DNA of 64,000 nucleotides from Candidatus Acidianus copahuensis (GCF_000632495.1 NZ_JFZT01000044.1:1-64000); one strand, 5' to 3'; shown: positions 26,369 to 35,896, numbered from the stretch's first letter. The notes: a model not told the origin generated them from the letters alone. Numbers and translations are program-made.

Positions 26369-28588
26369 CTAGCTTACACTATTTCCCCAAATTCTTTCAT
26401 CACTAGTATTATTCCCCTTAATTACTTCCTGGATCAATTTAAAGGATTTCCTTCTAGAAAGTACCTTATTATTGTTCCCACAGTATGGGCTATAGATACA
26501 CTTTGGGCATCCGTCTTCACAATCACATTTTCCTACTATATCCAGAGCTATCTCATAAGCATCTTCTAGTCTACTGTACATCAGCTTTGAGACCCCACTA
26601 CCTCCTACAACTGAATCGTATATTATAACGTGCCCACTAGGGTAACTCATTCCAGATAGATCTGTCATAGATGCTCCGGCTACTACTCTACCAGCAGATA
26701 TAAGAACATGCTCAGTTGCATGATAAGCTTCCATGCTATCAACAAGTCCAAAGCCATCTAAGACAGGATGTTTAATTATAAGTCCCTTTGTCGTATACGT
26801 AAATTGGAGAGGATCATCAAATTCTGTTTTATTTTCATGCTTTTCATTCTCATAAAAGCTCTTTATAACATAGCCTTTAACGGAAATCTTTACCTTTGTC
26901 TCTCCATATGCAACCGGTAATCCATAAACCTTCCTTTTGTCTAATTCGTTAAATTCTACCAGCTCAACGTCATATAGCGGTTTTGTGTAGTAACTTACAT
27001 CTGTGGATCTTTTTACCTGAGCTCTAAAGGATTTTAAGTCTAGTTTTTCCACGATATAAGTCCTCTTTGAAACTAGATATACAGCATTTGGATACAGGTC
27101 ATATAGGGCTATTGGAAGCTCCCTCTCTCCAATTTTTTTCTCATTATCATATATTCTTACAATTGGACCAGTATTTCTAAGAGAAGAATTTTTAACGAAA
27201 TCAAGTGTTTTTCTGTTTGCTATTAGGTAATTCCCAGTGATTGTAACTTTCCCCTCTTTATCTAGTTCTTTCGCTGCTTTAGCCCAGAGAGGAGGAAGAT
27301 CTGAGATCTTAACTTTACCTTTTTCTATCAAGTAAGCTCCTACGTGTACTTTGATGACCTCTAAATTACTTGTATCAAATGGTATCGGAGTAAGTTTTCT
27401 AGAAAAGAACTCTTTAGGATTTCTAAGAAAATAGGAATCTATAGGGTCATCTCCCATAACCGTTATTACATATCCAATTTTATTTCTTCTACCAGATCTA
27501 CCTGCTCTTTGAACATACTTAGGATAACTTGGTGGGTTCTCTGCCATAATTACTACATCTAGATCACCTATATCGATTCCAAGCTCTAAGGTTGGGGTAG
27601 CCACTATTCCCATAATCATACCTGACTTTAATTCCTTCTCAACTCTGATCCTTTCTTTGGGTATCAATCCAGCTCTATGTACAGCCATGTTTACTCCGAA
27701 TCTGTCGGCAATCTTAGCAGTTACTTCAGCCATCTGTTGCGAATCAACAAAAACTAAAGTCTTTAGGCCTTCTTTTATTGCCTTAGCAGCTATGAAGGCT
27801 GAAAGAGTCCACCTGCTCATTGATTTTGAGTCCACAAGTGCGTGAATTGCCATTCCCTTCCTCCTAGGAATACCCTGAATAATTTTCCCAGGAACTCCAA
27901 AGAGTTCTTGAAACATATAAGGCGTTGCTCCGATTGTTGCGCTTGAAGAGATTACATTAATATTATTAGTAAACTCCTTTAGCCTTTCACATATCATCCT
28001 TATGTGTGAGCCTAAAACTCCTTCATAGGCATGAATCTCATCAAATACGAAATGATCGGATCCTCTGATTATATCCCTGAATTTATAACTTAGGCTTAAT
28101 CCTAAGTGTAACATGTCTGGGTTAGTTATTAATATATCTGGAGGTTTTTCGTAAATTTTTTCTCTTTCCTTTGCGGAAACATCTCCATCCAGAACTGCTA
28201 CTGATATTCCAGTAGGTTCAGCTATTTTTGTAATTCTATCTAATTGATCCCTTGCTAGGGCTTTTGTTGGATAAAGAATAACACTTTTCTCGCCTTTTCT
28301 GAGAGTAAGTTCAATAAGTGGAACGAGAAAGGCTTCTGTTTTTCCCGTTCCAGTCCCAGACATTATGAGTACGTTCTCTCCACGTATTATCGCATTAATC
28401 GCGTCTTCTTGAAATTTATAAAGTCTTGTTATTCCTAAAGAGATTAGGGAGTCCTTCAGTCTAGAATCTAGACTAGTATCTATAACGTTTTCTCCCATAT
28501 CAGGCTCTAAAGCTGTTTCAACCTGTACGTGGGAGACAACAGCAGGAAAAGGCTTTAAGGCGTTAGAGAGTGTATCTATAAACTCCAT
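26369..28588 (-). CDS. DEAD/DEAH-box helicase with C-terminal DUF1998 cysteine cluster (COG1205, MrfA-like)
   Basis: 739 aa superfamily 2 helicase. Motif I is MSGTGTGKTEA, motif Ia YPTKALARDQ, motif II VFDEIHAYEG (DEIH), motif III SSSATIG, motif V ATPTLELGIDIG, motif VI QRAGRSGRR. The C-terminal 110 residues end with CDCEDGCPKCIYSPYCG, the four-cysteine DUF1998 metal site. Bacterial MrfA of this family unwinds DNA in excision repair of mitomycin damage; archaeal members are uncharacterised to my knowledge. Expected role: 3'-5' DNA translocation in repair. Monocistronic in appearance, divergent from a small ORF. Confidence 0.9.
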   Translation of the reverse strand: MEFIDTLSNALKPFPAVVSHVQVETALEPDMGENVIDTSLDSRLKDSLISLGITRLYKFQEDAINAIIRGENVLIMSGTGTGKTEAFLVPLIELTLRKGEKSVILYPTKALARDQLDRITKIAEPTGISVAVLDGDVSAKEREKIYEKPPDILITNPDMLHLGLSLSYKFRDIIRGSDHFVFDEIHAYEGVLGSHIRMICERLKEFTNNINVISSSATIGATPYMFQELFGVPGKIIQGIPRRKGMAIHALVDSKSMSRWTLSAFIAAKAIKEGLKTLVFVDSQQMAEVTAKIADRFGVNMAVHRAGLIPKERIRVEKELKSGMIMGIVATPTLELGIDIGDLDVVIMAENPPSYPKYVQRAGRSGRRNKIGYVITVMGDDPIDSYFLRNPKEFFSRKLTPIPFDTSNLEVIKVHVGAYLIEKGKVKISDLPPLWAKAAKELDKEGKVTITGNYLIANRKTLDFVKNSSLRNTGPIVRIYDNEKKIGERELPIALYDLYPNAVYLVSKRTYIVEKLDLKSFRAQVKRSTDVSYYTKPLYDVELVEFNELDKRKVYGLPVAYGETKVKISVKGYVIKSFYENEKHENKTEFDDPLQFTYTTKGLIIKHPVLDGFGLVDSMEAYHATEHVLISAGRVVAGASMTDLSGMSYPSGHVIIYDSVVGGSGVSKLMYSRLEDAYEIALDIVGKCDCEDGCPKCIYSPYCGNNNKVLSRRKSFKLIQEVIKGNNTSDERIWGNSVS

Positions 28589-28620
28589 AGCTTTAAGATT
28601 TGGGTTTAAGAGTAAAAAAT

Positions 28621-28833
28621 ATGGTAGAAGTACTAAGTAATGAGGGAGAGTTGAAAGGCTTCTTGCAAAAGATGGAAGACTCTGGAGTGAAGAGGGTAGA
28701 GATAGTTGTTTCTGAGGAAACGCTAGAGAAATCTCCTGCTATAGCTGGAAAATATGGCTATGCAGTAGTCGATGGAGAAGACCTACCTGGCGGACTTTAC
28801 AAGTTGACTCTAGAGTTAAGAGGAAGATTATAA
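28621..28833 (+). CDS. Hypothetical small protein, 70 aa
   Basis: From ATG 28621: MVEVLSNEGELKGFLQKMED then VKRVEIVVSEETLEKSP, ending GLYKLTLELRGRL. It looks like a compact alpha/beta domain with a repeated helix-strand layout. I do not recognise a family. An upstream TTG at 28600 would overlap the divergent helicase promoter and is less likely. Followed by a 141-nt gap with the next gene's promoter. Confidence 0.6.
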   Translation: MVEVLSNEGELKGFLQKMEDSGVKRVEIVVSEETLEKSPAIAGKYGYAVVDGEDLPGGLYKLTLELRGRL

Positions 28834-28942
28834 GAGTACTGAACTTACTTCTAACGCTTTTCCTTGTTGTTATAACATCTACGAGTAAAATGTGTTGCTA
28901 ATGAGACCATGATATTTGTAGGCCTGTGGTTCGAGATATTAA

Positions 28943-28958
28943 TTTTTTAAGTTTATAC
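28943..28958 (+). promoter_or_regulatory. Promoter region of GAT-QueC gene
   Basis: TTTTTTAAGTTTATAC, about 20-30 nt upstream of the TTG at 28975, contains the TATA element of what should be a leaderless transcript; no ribosome-binding site is seen before the start. Confidence 0.45.
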
Positions 28959-28974
28959 CAAAGATTCAGTAGAA

Positions 28975-30360
28975 TTGTGTAGTGTATCTGGTGTTCTTAT
29001 ATTCGATCCAGAAAAATCGAAAGAAGTTGAAAGAAAACTAGTAGATCTACTCAAGAGAGCGGAAGATAGAGGTAGAGATAGTTATGGAGTGATAGTTATA
29101 GATAAAACTGGTGGGATAAAGTCTATAAAGTCCTCAGGTAAACCTTCGGACTCCGAGGAAAAGCTTAACGGAATTATAAACGAAGACTCTAGAGTTGTTA
29201 TAGCCAATAATAGAGCAGAACCTACTACAGAATATGTTAAAGCTAAAACTCAAGAAGATATCCAGCCGTTTGTAGGGAAAAGATATGTAGTAACGCATAA
29301 TGGCATAATATCCAACGATATTGAACTAGAAAGGAGATATAATCTACAAAGAAAAACAAGAATAGATTCAGCTATTCTTCCTCCTCTTCTAGACTCTAGA
29401 TGGGATGGAACTTTAGAAGGACTGAGAAAAGTACTGTCAGATATAAAGGGCAGTTTTGCCTTAATAATAGCTGATAAAAGTAGGCCAGATAGAATTTTTC
29501 TCGCTCAGAATTTTAAACCGCTTTATATGGCGTATGACTTCTCCTTGAAAGCCGTATTCTTCTCATCTTTGGATGAGTATTTTGACGTCAAACCTTTCGA
29601 TCAAGTAAACGTTAGAAAGCTTGAGCCTTACAGCGTAGCAGAAGTAACTTCTGCAATGAACTTTAATCAGCTACCATTGCTCGAGGAAAAGAAAAGAAAG
29701 AAAGTTTTAGTAATAGCGAGCGGAGGTCTAGACTCTACAGTGGCTGCTACAAAACTGTTAAGAGAAGGATATGAGGTAACTCTTTTACACTTTAACTATC
29801 ATCATAAGGCTGAGGAGAGAGAAAGAGATGCTATAAGGAAAATAGCGGACTATCTAAATCTTGGATTAATGGAAATAGATACTGACTTATTTAAATTAGT
29901 TGGTAACGCCACCCTTATAAAGGGAGGGGGAGAGATAGTTAAAGATAGAGAAGGGCAAGAGGGAGCAGAGTTTGCTCATGAATGGGTTCCTGCAAGAAAT
30001 ACAGTATTTATATCCGTAGCGTTAGCAATAGCTGAAAGTAAAGGATATGACGCTATAGCTTCAGGGATAAATTTAGAAGAAGCCGGGGCATATCCTGATA
30101 ACGAGATGGAGTTCATTAGGCTATTTCAAAAGTTATCACCATATGCGACTGGCCCAAACAAGAAGATTGATTTACTTATGCCAGTAGGAAATTTAGTAAA
30201 GCACGAAATTGTAAAGTTAGGGGTGGAAATAGGCGCGCCCCTTTCTTTAACCTGGAGTTGTTACGAAGGTGGAGAAAAGCATTGCGGAAAGTGTGGGCCA
30301 TGTTACATGAGAAAACAAGCCTTTGCGATAAATGGGCTAATAGATCCAGTTTTCCAGTGA
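28975..30360 (+). CDS. GAT-QueC: glutamine amidotransferase-QueC fusion for archaeosine synthesis
   Basis: 461 aa in two halves. Residues 2-235: class II glutamine amidotransferase with N-terminal Cys2 (MCSVSGVLIF), VIANNRAEPTTEYV and VTHNGIISND. Residues 240-461: QueC ATPase with PP-loop ASGGLDSTVAATKLL, VPARNTVFISVA and the zinc cluster HCGKCGPCYMRKQA. In crenarchaea such fusions replace ArcS and form G+ (archaeosine) at tRNA position 15 from preQ0. Start TTG 28975 puts Cys at position 2, as needed for the nucleophile after Met removal. queE at 48.8 kb supplies an earlier step. Confidence 0.9.
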   Translation: MCSVSGVLIFDPEKSKEVERKLVDLLKRAEDRGRDSYGVIVIDKTGGIKSIKSSGKPSDSEEKLNGIINEDSRVVIANNRAEPTTEYVKAKTQEDIQPFVGKRYVVTHNGIISNDIELERRYNLQRKTRIDSAILPPLLDSRWDGTLEGLRKVLSDIKGSFALIIADKSRPDRIFLAQNFKPLYMAYDFSLKAVFFSSLDEYFDVKPFDQVNVRKLEPYSVAEVTSAMNFNQLPLLEEKKRKKVLVIASGGLDSTVAATKLLREGYEVTLLHFNYHHKAEERERDAIRKIADYLNLGLMEIDTDLFKLVGNATLIKGGGEIVKDREGQEGAEFAHEWVPARNTVFISVALAIAESKGYDAIASGINLEEAGAYPDNEMEFIRLFQKLSPYATGPNKKIDLLMPVGNLVKHEIVKLGVEIGAPLSLTWSCYEGGEKHCGKCGPCYMRKQAFAINGLIDPVFQ

Positions 30361-30371
30361 TATTAATATCC

Positions 30372-30953
30372 TCATTTTGAGAATATCTTGGTATTTATCC
30401 ATCTCTGAATTATTTCTTTTATTTCCTTTTCATTTGATTTTCCTGGCGAATGTCTCATGTTTATTATGTGGAGCTCACATTCTCCTCCATTTCTACCTAT
30501 CTCTTCGCACATGAGTTTACTTTGCTCTTTCTCAACGATCTCATCTCGTTCTCCATGAATTAATAATGCTTTCTTTATCTTGTTTGCATAATTTATTGCA
30601 GAATATTTCTTTAATTCCTCTTCTGGTATTTTTAATAAATCAAGGTAGTTTCTATATTGAATAGTATCTTTAGGAAAAGTTGAGCTATATTTAAGTTGCC
30701 TAATTCTATCTGATGGTGCGGAAATCGAAATAACGCACGTTCCCTTTAGGGCAGCAGTTATGAGGGCTATTAATCCTCCTCTTGAATGTCCAGCAATACA
30801 ATCAAAATTTATCTTTAGAGCTTTTTCTACTCCTTCCTTTACTTCTAAGTCAAATTCTGGGGCATATACTTCTCCAAATTCCTTCAAAGGGTCTATTAGC
30901 CAACCTATCTTTTCAGGAGACGAACCCTTTCCATGGATTACCAGAAATTTCAT
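30372..30953 (-). CDS. Alpha/beta hydrolase
   Basis: 193 aa. N-terminal FLVIHGKGSSPEK is the oxyanion region, IAGHSRGGLIAL gives the nucleophile Ser elbow, HGERDEIV the catalytic Asp, and MRHSPGKS the His. Small serine hydrolase of the dienelactone/peptidase-S9 type; substrate unknown. The stop lies 12 nt from the end of the convergent GAT-QueC gene. No signal peptide, so cytoplasmic. Confidence 0.82.
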   Translation of the reverse strand: MKFLVIHGKGSSPEKIGWLIDPLKEFGEVYAPEFDLEVKEGVEKALKINFDCIAGHSRGGLIALITAALKGTCVISISAPSDRIRQLKYSSTFPKDTIQYRNYLDLLKIPEEELKKYSAINYANKIKKALLIHGERDEIVEKEQSKLMCEEIGRNGGECELHIINMRHSPGKSNEKEIKEIIQRWINTKIFSK

Positions 30954-31004
30954 GGCTATTAATTAATCCTTCTCGTTGAAAACTGTTTCGTAATACTTAT
31001 GGAG

Positions 31005-31050
31005 TTTTTATGGACATGGAAATAAGTGTACGTAAAACTCGACCCCGTCA
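31005..31050 (+). repeat. Fragment of TnpB-tail repeat upstream of the next gene
   Basis: TTATGGAGTTTTTATGGACA through GTACGTAAAACTCGACCCC matches, with changes, the C-terminal tail segments at 20650-20720 (minus), 35370-35405 (plus) and 36025-36070 (minus). It is a short scar of the same element type and now lies directly against the TATA box (GATATAAATT, 31051-31060) of the gene at 31087. Confidence 0.5.
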
Positions 31051-31086
31051 GATATAAATTATCAGTCGAGAAGATGAATAGGGAAA

Positions 31087-31566
31087 ATGGATTCAGACAG
31101 TAATGTGGAAAGATGGTTAAGAGATTTAGGTCTAAACGTATCTAGACCACCACAGGCTAAGGAACATTTTCATGTACTGGTTACACCGCCTCAAGGGGGT
31201 CCAGCATTCGAGGTAATAAGACCAACAGAAAATCAGAAGTTTTACTTAGTTGTAATGGGTATAGCAATATATCAAGGGCATCAAGACGCACTGAAAGCTA
31301 TGAGAGAGGATGAAAGAAAGAAATTTCTTAACGACTTGAAATATGATCTGCTTAAAATGGGTACAGATGTTATATTAATGCCAATGGGAGATCAAATTCC
31401 ACAAGTTATTCAAATAGTGAGAGTCCTCCTAATAGAAGATATTACTCCAAATGATTTAGTAAATTGTATATATTTAGTGAAAAATGCTGGTATGTTAGTT
31501 ATATCGAAATTTAGCGATACTTTCGGAACGCCACAAACAAAAGGTAATGCGATAAAATATATTTAA
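31087..31566 (+). CDS. Conserved hypothetical protein (DUF2299-like), 159 aa
   Basis: Compact alpha/beta protein: HFHVLVTPPQGGPAFEVI, then FYLVVMGIAIYQGHQ, a helix AMREDERKKFLNDLKYDLL, strand DVILMPMG, and a final helical part. I associate this pattern with the archaeal family DUF2299, but with limited certainty. No catalytic motif is evident. Promoter: GATATAAATT at 31051-31060 flanked by CTCGAC/GTCGAG inverted arms (31038-31043 and 31065-31070). Convergent with the hydratase-like gene. Confidence 0.6.
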   Translation: MDSDSNVERWLRDLGLNVSRPPQAKEHFHVLVTPPQGGPAFEVIRPTENQKFYLVVMGIAIYQGHQDALKAMREDERKKFLNDLKYDLLKMGTDVILMPMGDQIPQVIQIVRVLLIEDITPNDLVNCIYLVKNAGMLVISKFSDTFGTPQTKGNAIKYI

Positions 31567-31570
31567 AAAA

Positions 31571-32218
31571 TCATATTAACTTGACATTTATAGTCTTTTT
31601 GCCTTCAACTCTTACTTTATCGCCTTTACTAACTTTTATAGGGCCAATGAATGCGCCTAAGGAAACATAACCATTCATATAACTTTTTACTCTTTCCTTA
31701 GGTTTATAACTAGGTCCACCTTCTGCAATATACTTATCATTTATAAATAATTTGAAATGACCATAAGGAGGCTCTATTTCTTTACCCACGTAAAGTCTAC
31801 CTGCGAAGGCATCATCGGCTATCATATACTTTACCGGAATGTCCCAAGTATTGAATCTAGTAGCAGGCAACTCTAGTCCTAAGTAAACTCTTTGAATATC
31901 TCCCTCTCTTACTAATGCTATAAGTTCAACTTCTAACTTATGTGTTTTGAACCATAGTTCAACGTCAGATGACGTAATCATTGGCTTCGTTAATACGCCT
32001 ATGATTCCATCTTTACCTATCTTATATCCTCCTAGTCCTTCCTCTTGAATTAGTTTTGTTGAAAATTCTTCACCAATTTTCTTTGCTTCATCCTCCTCTA
32101 GATTAAAAGGCTCGATTTCCTTTCTTTCCTTATAGGCTTCCAGTAAAATATCGACTTTTTCCATGAAATGATCTATTCTGTCTAGATTATTACTCTTGTC
32201 TTTTTGTTTAACTACCAA
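31571..32218 (-). CDS. 2-keto-4-pentenoate hydratase/fumarylacetoacetase-superfamily protein
   Basis: 215 aa. GGYKIGKDGIIGVLTKP matches the start of the MhpD fold (GYKVG..), KLEVELIALVREG the metal-site strand (normally ExExAFV), and LELPATRFNTWDIP with MIADDAFAGRLYVG the characteristic 'E.PD.R..dw......DN...' block. Expected reaction: hydration or decarboxylation of a 2-oxo acid from catechol meta-cleavage. Some metal-binding acids are conserved only partly (ELIA for ExAF), so activity is uncertain. Slightly short for MhpD (about 260 aa). Confidence 0.65.
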   Translation of the reverse strand: MVVKQKDKSNNLDRIDHFMEKVDILLEAYKERKEIEPFNLEEDEAKKIGEEFSTKLIQEEGLGGYKIGKDGIIGVLTKPMITSSDVELWFKTHKLEVELIALVREGDIQRVYLGLELPATRFNTWDIPVKYMIADDAFAGRLYVGKEIEPPYGHFKLFINDKYIAEGGPSYKPKERVKSYMNGYVSLGAFIGPIKVSKGDKVRVEGKKTINVKLI

Positions 32219-32359
32219 CTGATATAATTACTTATTTTAATAATATTTTAAAAATTAAAGAAATAATACAAATTTATAATTTAAGTAGATAATATTTTTT
32301 GTAGGATATAATAATGGAAACTAAAAACTAGTTTTAAAAACGTATCGCGAAAATGATAT

Positions 32360-33229
32360 TTGGTAATTATAATGCTAACTGGACTAGCACTTTTTCTTTC
32401 AGTTTTATTCTCCTCTATTTTGGCAGGATATTTAGGTTCTTTAACCGGCTTAGGAGGAGGAACTATTTTAGTACCAATACTAACGCTATATGACGGTATA
32501 CCTATAATTTATGCAACAGGGGCTAGTTTAATTTCAACTATATCTACGTCTAGCGGAGCTGCTAGTGCTTACATAAAGGATAGAATAACAAACGTTAAGT
32601 TAGGTATGTCTCTTGAAATAGCTACTACTGCAGGTTCAATAGTTGGATCACTTACGGTAGCCTATATTTATGAACATCATTTAGCTTATATCATTTACAT
32701 TATTTTCGGAATAGTTCTCATAGGCTCTATATATCCTACTATTACTAAGGGTAAAAGGGAGCTTCCAGAACCTAAACCTCAAGACTGGACAACAAGATTT
32801 TTTCAGTTATATGGTGATTATTATGATTCCGCGCTTGGAAAGCAGGTAAATTACTGGGGAATTAGATGGTGGTTAGGTGAGATAATAATGTTTTTCGCTG
32901 GTTTCATTAGTGGTTTATTAGGTATAGGGAGTGGAGCCTTAAAGGTTTTGGGAATGGATTATGCCATGAACCTTCCGATGAAAGTAACTACTACTACTAG
33001 TAATTTCATGATAGGGGTTACTGCTGCTACTGGAAGTTCAATATATTGGGCTCTTGGATATATACAACCTCTTATTGCTGCACCTACAGCAATAGGAGTG
33101 TTATTAGGCGCTTTGATAGGGACAAAAACTCTAGTTAAACTTAAGAATAGAAGAATAAGGACAATATTCACTATATTGTTAGGATTTCTTGGCATTCAGA
33201 TGATACTCAGAGGGTTGGGGATAGTATAA
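32360..33229 (+). CDS. TauE/SafE-family sulfite/organosulfonate exporter-like permease
   Basis: 289 aa with about eight membrane helices in two halves, each beginning with a glycine-rich motif: GSLTGLGGGTILVPIL and GLLGIGSGALKVLGM, diagnostic of TauE/SafE (formerly DUF81). These export sulfite or sulfonates or other organic anions, plausible in a sulfur-metabolising archaeon. The stop overlaps the start of the DUF1634 gene by 1 nt (TAATGG), indicating a two-gene operon. Confidence 0.88.
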   Translation: MVIIMLTGLALFLSVLFSSILAGYLGSLTGLGGGTILVPILTLYDGIPIIYATGASLISTISTSSGAASAYIKDRITNVKLGMSLEIATTAGSIVGSLTVAYIYEHHLAYIIYIIFGIVLIGSIYPTITKGKRELPEPKPQDWTTRFFQLYGDYYDSALGKQVNYWGIRWWLGEIIMFFAGFISGLLGIGSGALKVLGMDYAMNLPMKVTTTTSNFMIGVTAATGSSIYWALGYIQPLIAAPTAIGVLLGALIGTKTLVKLKNRRIRTIFTILLGFLGIQMILRGLGIV

Positions 33230-33615
33230 TGGACATAAATGACGTAATAGGGTTAAGCTTGAGAATAGGGGTTATAGTCAGTGTAATTCTGATAGCTACC
33301 GGTTCTTTACTAACCTTTGTAGAACATGGGTCAAATGGATATAGCGTTTCCGAACTACTTTCGAGGACTTCAGTTGTGAACTCATCTACTGCAAGTTTTA
33401 ATTTTATTGTTAATAGTGTTTCTCAATTTACTGGTTTAGGTCTTATATATTTAGGACTAGTTGTACTAATTGCAACGCCTGTAATAAGAGTAATGCTATC
33501 AGTACTCTATTTTGCGCTCGATAAGAACTTACTCTATACAATAGTTACCGCAATAGTCTTGTTCAATTTGTTAATAGCTATATTCGTTATACCTATTTTC
33601 GTAGTCCATAATTAA
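33229..33615 (+). CDS. DUF1634 membrane protein, partner of the TauE/SafE permease
   Basis: 128 aa with three membrane helices: LRIGVIVSVILIATGSLLTF, FTGLGLIYLGLVVLIATPVI (with RVMLSVLYFALDK after it) and a last hydrophobic helix. This is the DUF1634 pattern, and genes of this family commonly follow TauE/SafE genes. I infer an accessory membrane subunit. A T-tract (ATTTTTTTTTTAAA at 33614) ends the operon. Confidence 0.78.
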   Translation: MDINDVIGLSLRIGVIVSVILIATGSLLTFVEHGSNGYSVSELLSRTSVVNSSTASFNFIVNSVSQFTGLGLIYLGLVVLIATPVIRVMLSVLYFALDKNLLYTIVTAIVLFNLLIAIFVIPIFVVHN

Positions 33616-33632
33616 TTTTTTTTTTAAAAAAA

Positions 33633-34880
33633 TTATCCTTCTTCAAGTTGTTTAAATATATATGCAGATATGAATAATATAATTCCAGCTAAGGAATAAT
33701 CTGTAGTAAATCCAAAGTATGTAGCTATATATCCAGAAGCTAATGAACCTGAAAACATGGCAATTCCTACTAGGCTACTGTAGACTCCTAAAGATGTACC
33801 TTGTCTTCTTCCTCCAATTGCCTTGAAAACTATAACATTTGAGGCGGAATAATAAGCCGAAAAAGCTATTCCTGCAGCGATTGGATAAAACACTAAACCA
33901 AAAAACAGAATCATAGATCCACCAAGCAAGAATGAAATACCCATACTTATGTAGCTTATACCTCTAAGCAGGAGAGATCTAAAGCTAACTTCCTTTTCAT
34001 CTCTATTCTCTATATATCTTCCAATGAAATGAAAAGTAACTATTTGTGCAGTCATACCTAGTGTTATTATTCCTAGTACAGTTGTTTTATCTAATCCATA
34101 AACATACAGACTAGCTGGATAAAGTGTATTAAATAGACCGCTTGATACATAAAAAAGGAAAATTGCGAGATATAGCATTGGTAAGAAATTTATGGGTTTC
34201 GTTTTTAATCTAGATAATCTAAACATCTTGAAATGGGCTAGATTAGGTAAGTGAAGGAAAAATAGGGGATGCATTTTAATTCTTGTTAGAAAAGATTCTT
34301 TTTGGTGAATTATTGAGTTTCTCTCTATTCCTATAAGATTTTTAGGTATATAGACATATGCAGAAACTAAACTCAGCAGTGATATTATACCTAAAGGAAT
34401 ATATAATTCATAGATTTTAATTAAAAGAACTGCAAAAGTAGATATAATTAAACCTAGTAGAGTTCCTATTGAAGATAACATAGAAAGTCTCGAAAATCCC
34501 GATGCCCAGTTCTTTTTTTCCATAGTTTCCATTACTAGTAAGTTCATGGGAGTATTGTAAGCCGTGCTAAAGAAGGAAAAAGCTGAAAAAATTCCTATTA
34601 ACCCAGCTATACTTCTAATTAAAAACATTGAAAAAATCATAATTGATGAAATCAGGAATCCAGATATTGTTATTTTTCTAATATCATGTTTGTCTGCCAT
34701 CAAGCCCCAAAAAATAGATGCTGGGATTAGCATTATGTTTCCTGCTGTAATAGCATATCCTATATCTAAGGAGTTCCCTCCTAAGTTAAGAATTTCTATT
34801 GAAATAAGTGTAGACAGAGGGCCATAAGCCATATTAAATAAAAGCGGTGAAATCATCCATCTAGGTGATGTTTTGATCAA
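33633..34880 (-). CDS. Major facilitator superfamily transporter
   Basis: 415 aa with about twelve hydrophobic segments. WGLMADKHDIRKI between helices 2 and 3 is the MFS 'DrxGrr'-type loop, and HFIGRYIENRDEKE is its counterpart in the second half. A long central cytoplasmic loop (about residues 190-230) separates the halves. Substrate unknown. Convergent to the TauE/DUF1634 pair; upstream is decayed transposon DNA. Confidence 0.85.
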   Translation of the reverse strand: MIKTSPRWMISPLLFNMAYGPLSTLISIEILNLGGNSLDIGYAITAGNIMLIPASIFWGLMADKHDIRKITISGFLISSIMIFSMFLIRSIAGLIGIFSAFSFFSTAYNTPMNLLVMETMEKKNWASGFSRLSMLSSIGTLLGLIISTFAVLLIKIYELYIPLGIISLLSLVSAYVYIPKNLIGIERNSIIHQKESFLTRIKMHPLFFLHLPNLAHFKMFRLSRLKTKPINFLPMLYLAIFLFYVSSGLFNTLYPASLYVYGLDKTTVLGIITLGMTAQIVTFHFIGRYIENRDEKEVSFRSLLLRGISYISMGISFLLGGSMILFFGLVFYPIAAGIAFSAYYSASNVIVFKAIGGRRQGTSLGVYSSLVGIAMFSGSLASGYIATYFGFTTDYSLAGIILFISAYIFKQLEEG

Positions 34881-35626
34881 TTGAAGGTCGATTTAGACCT
34901 AAATAGTTAGTTAATAAAATATTCTATTGGTTCATACCATGTATAAACGAAAAAAGTAAACTTCCTTGATCTTCATGTTTACTAGGCAAAGATTAGATGA
35001 GGTTGGCTTCACACGAGCGAAGGGTGTTTCTCATTCCGTAAAAAAGTGATGTTAGTTACACCTATGAAGTCTCGACAGCAGTGTAACTACAGTTCCACAG
35101 AGAAAGATGCAATTGAAAGTAGTTTCGCTTAGATCGTGATATTTTTATGTATTTCACGATATTTCCCCCTTCCAAGATGATTATATTTTAAAAGCACAAA
35201 ATTAATTTGTCCTAAATGTTGGTGTGTAGACCCGAAGAAGGGACAAAAAAGGATAAGGGAGGAATTAAGGATGTGCGGGCTTCCCCACGCATGTTTGGGT
35301 TGTGTGGATGGGTTATTCCACTAATGGATCGTGATGACTAGTGCTGACCCAGAACGCGCTGAAATCTAAGGGTCTCATGGAAATAACAAAAATGTCCGTA
35401 AAACTAAAACCCATTCTAAGACCTTTTCTCAACCTTTTAAATCTCACACCTTCTATGGTTGAATTTTGCTCTAATTACTCATCTTCCTTCTTGAAGCGAA
35501 TAGGTTATGTTTAGCCATGCTTTTTCTGGTTCTAGAATTATAACATCATAAATTTACTCAGCTGTAAATTAATATTGTGAAATAAGAACTATAAGTACAT
35601 CTTAAATAATATTGTATATGCAAAAA
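34881..35626 (+). mobile_element. Decayed TnpB-type transposon DNA
   Basis: No intact gene. From about 35210 the plus strand reads CPKCWCVDPKKGQK, then in other frames FGLCGWVIPLMDRDD and NALKSKGLMEITKMSVKLK, followed by PILRPFLNLLN. CPKC...CGW....DRD is the zinc finger and final RuvC Asp of TnpB, with a long C-terminal tail, so this is the 3' part of a dead tnpB. The left part (34881-35200) has translatable fragments I cannot place. The subfamily differs from the element at 5600-6096 but shares its tail with 20645-20760 and 36015-36090. Confidence 0.55.
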
Positions 35627-35896
35627 TTAATCAATTTCTTTCCCTAGATTTTCCCTAATTTGTTTATATGATTCGTTGTTTACGATGAGAACAGTCAAAT
35701 AGAGCGAATTCGCATACTTGTAAGCTTCATCTAGAACTTTATCAATTATCTCGGATCTTTCAGAACAGGACAAGGGAGATTCAGAAATCCCTACAATAAA
35801 ATACTCGTCGTCCTTTTCGAACGTTTTAACGTCTGAACTTATAAGCTCTCTTAGCTTTCTAGCTCCTGCCAAAACTCCTTTAATTTGAGTTTCCAT
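35627..35896 (-). CDS. Hypothetical protein, 89 aa
   Basis: METQIKGVLAGARKLREL followed by EYFIVGISESPLSCSERSE and a terminal helix. Soluble, with an alpha-beta-alpha-beta pattern; no known motif. It stands alone inside a transposon-rich stretch. The sequence GATATA-poor upstream region has TATAAGGATAATAAGC near 35935, which may be its promoter. Could be a real small gene because coding composition is good, but I cannot name it. Confidence 0.5.
   Translation of the reverse strand: METQIKGVLAGARKLRELISSDVKTFEKDDEYFIVGISESPLSCSERSEIIDKVLDEAYKYANSLYLTVLIVNNESYKQIRENLGKEID

Noticed and set aside
28880..28940. tRNA-like GGTTCGAGA in the gap before GAT-QueC
   Set aside because: No acceptor stem, anticodon arm or D arm can be built around it.
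31038..31070. CTCGAC/GTCGAG arms flanking the TATA box as an operator
   Set aside because: Only six bases per arm across 21 nt; could be chance, so not listed as a separate site.
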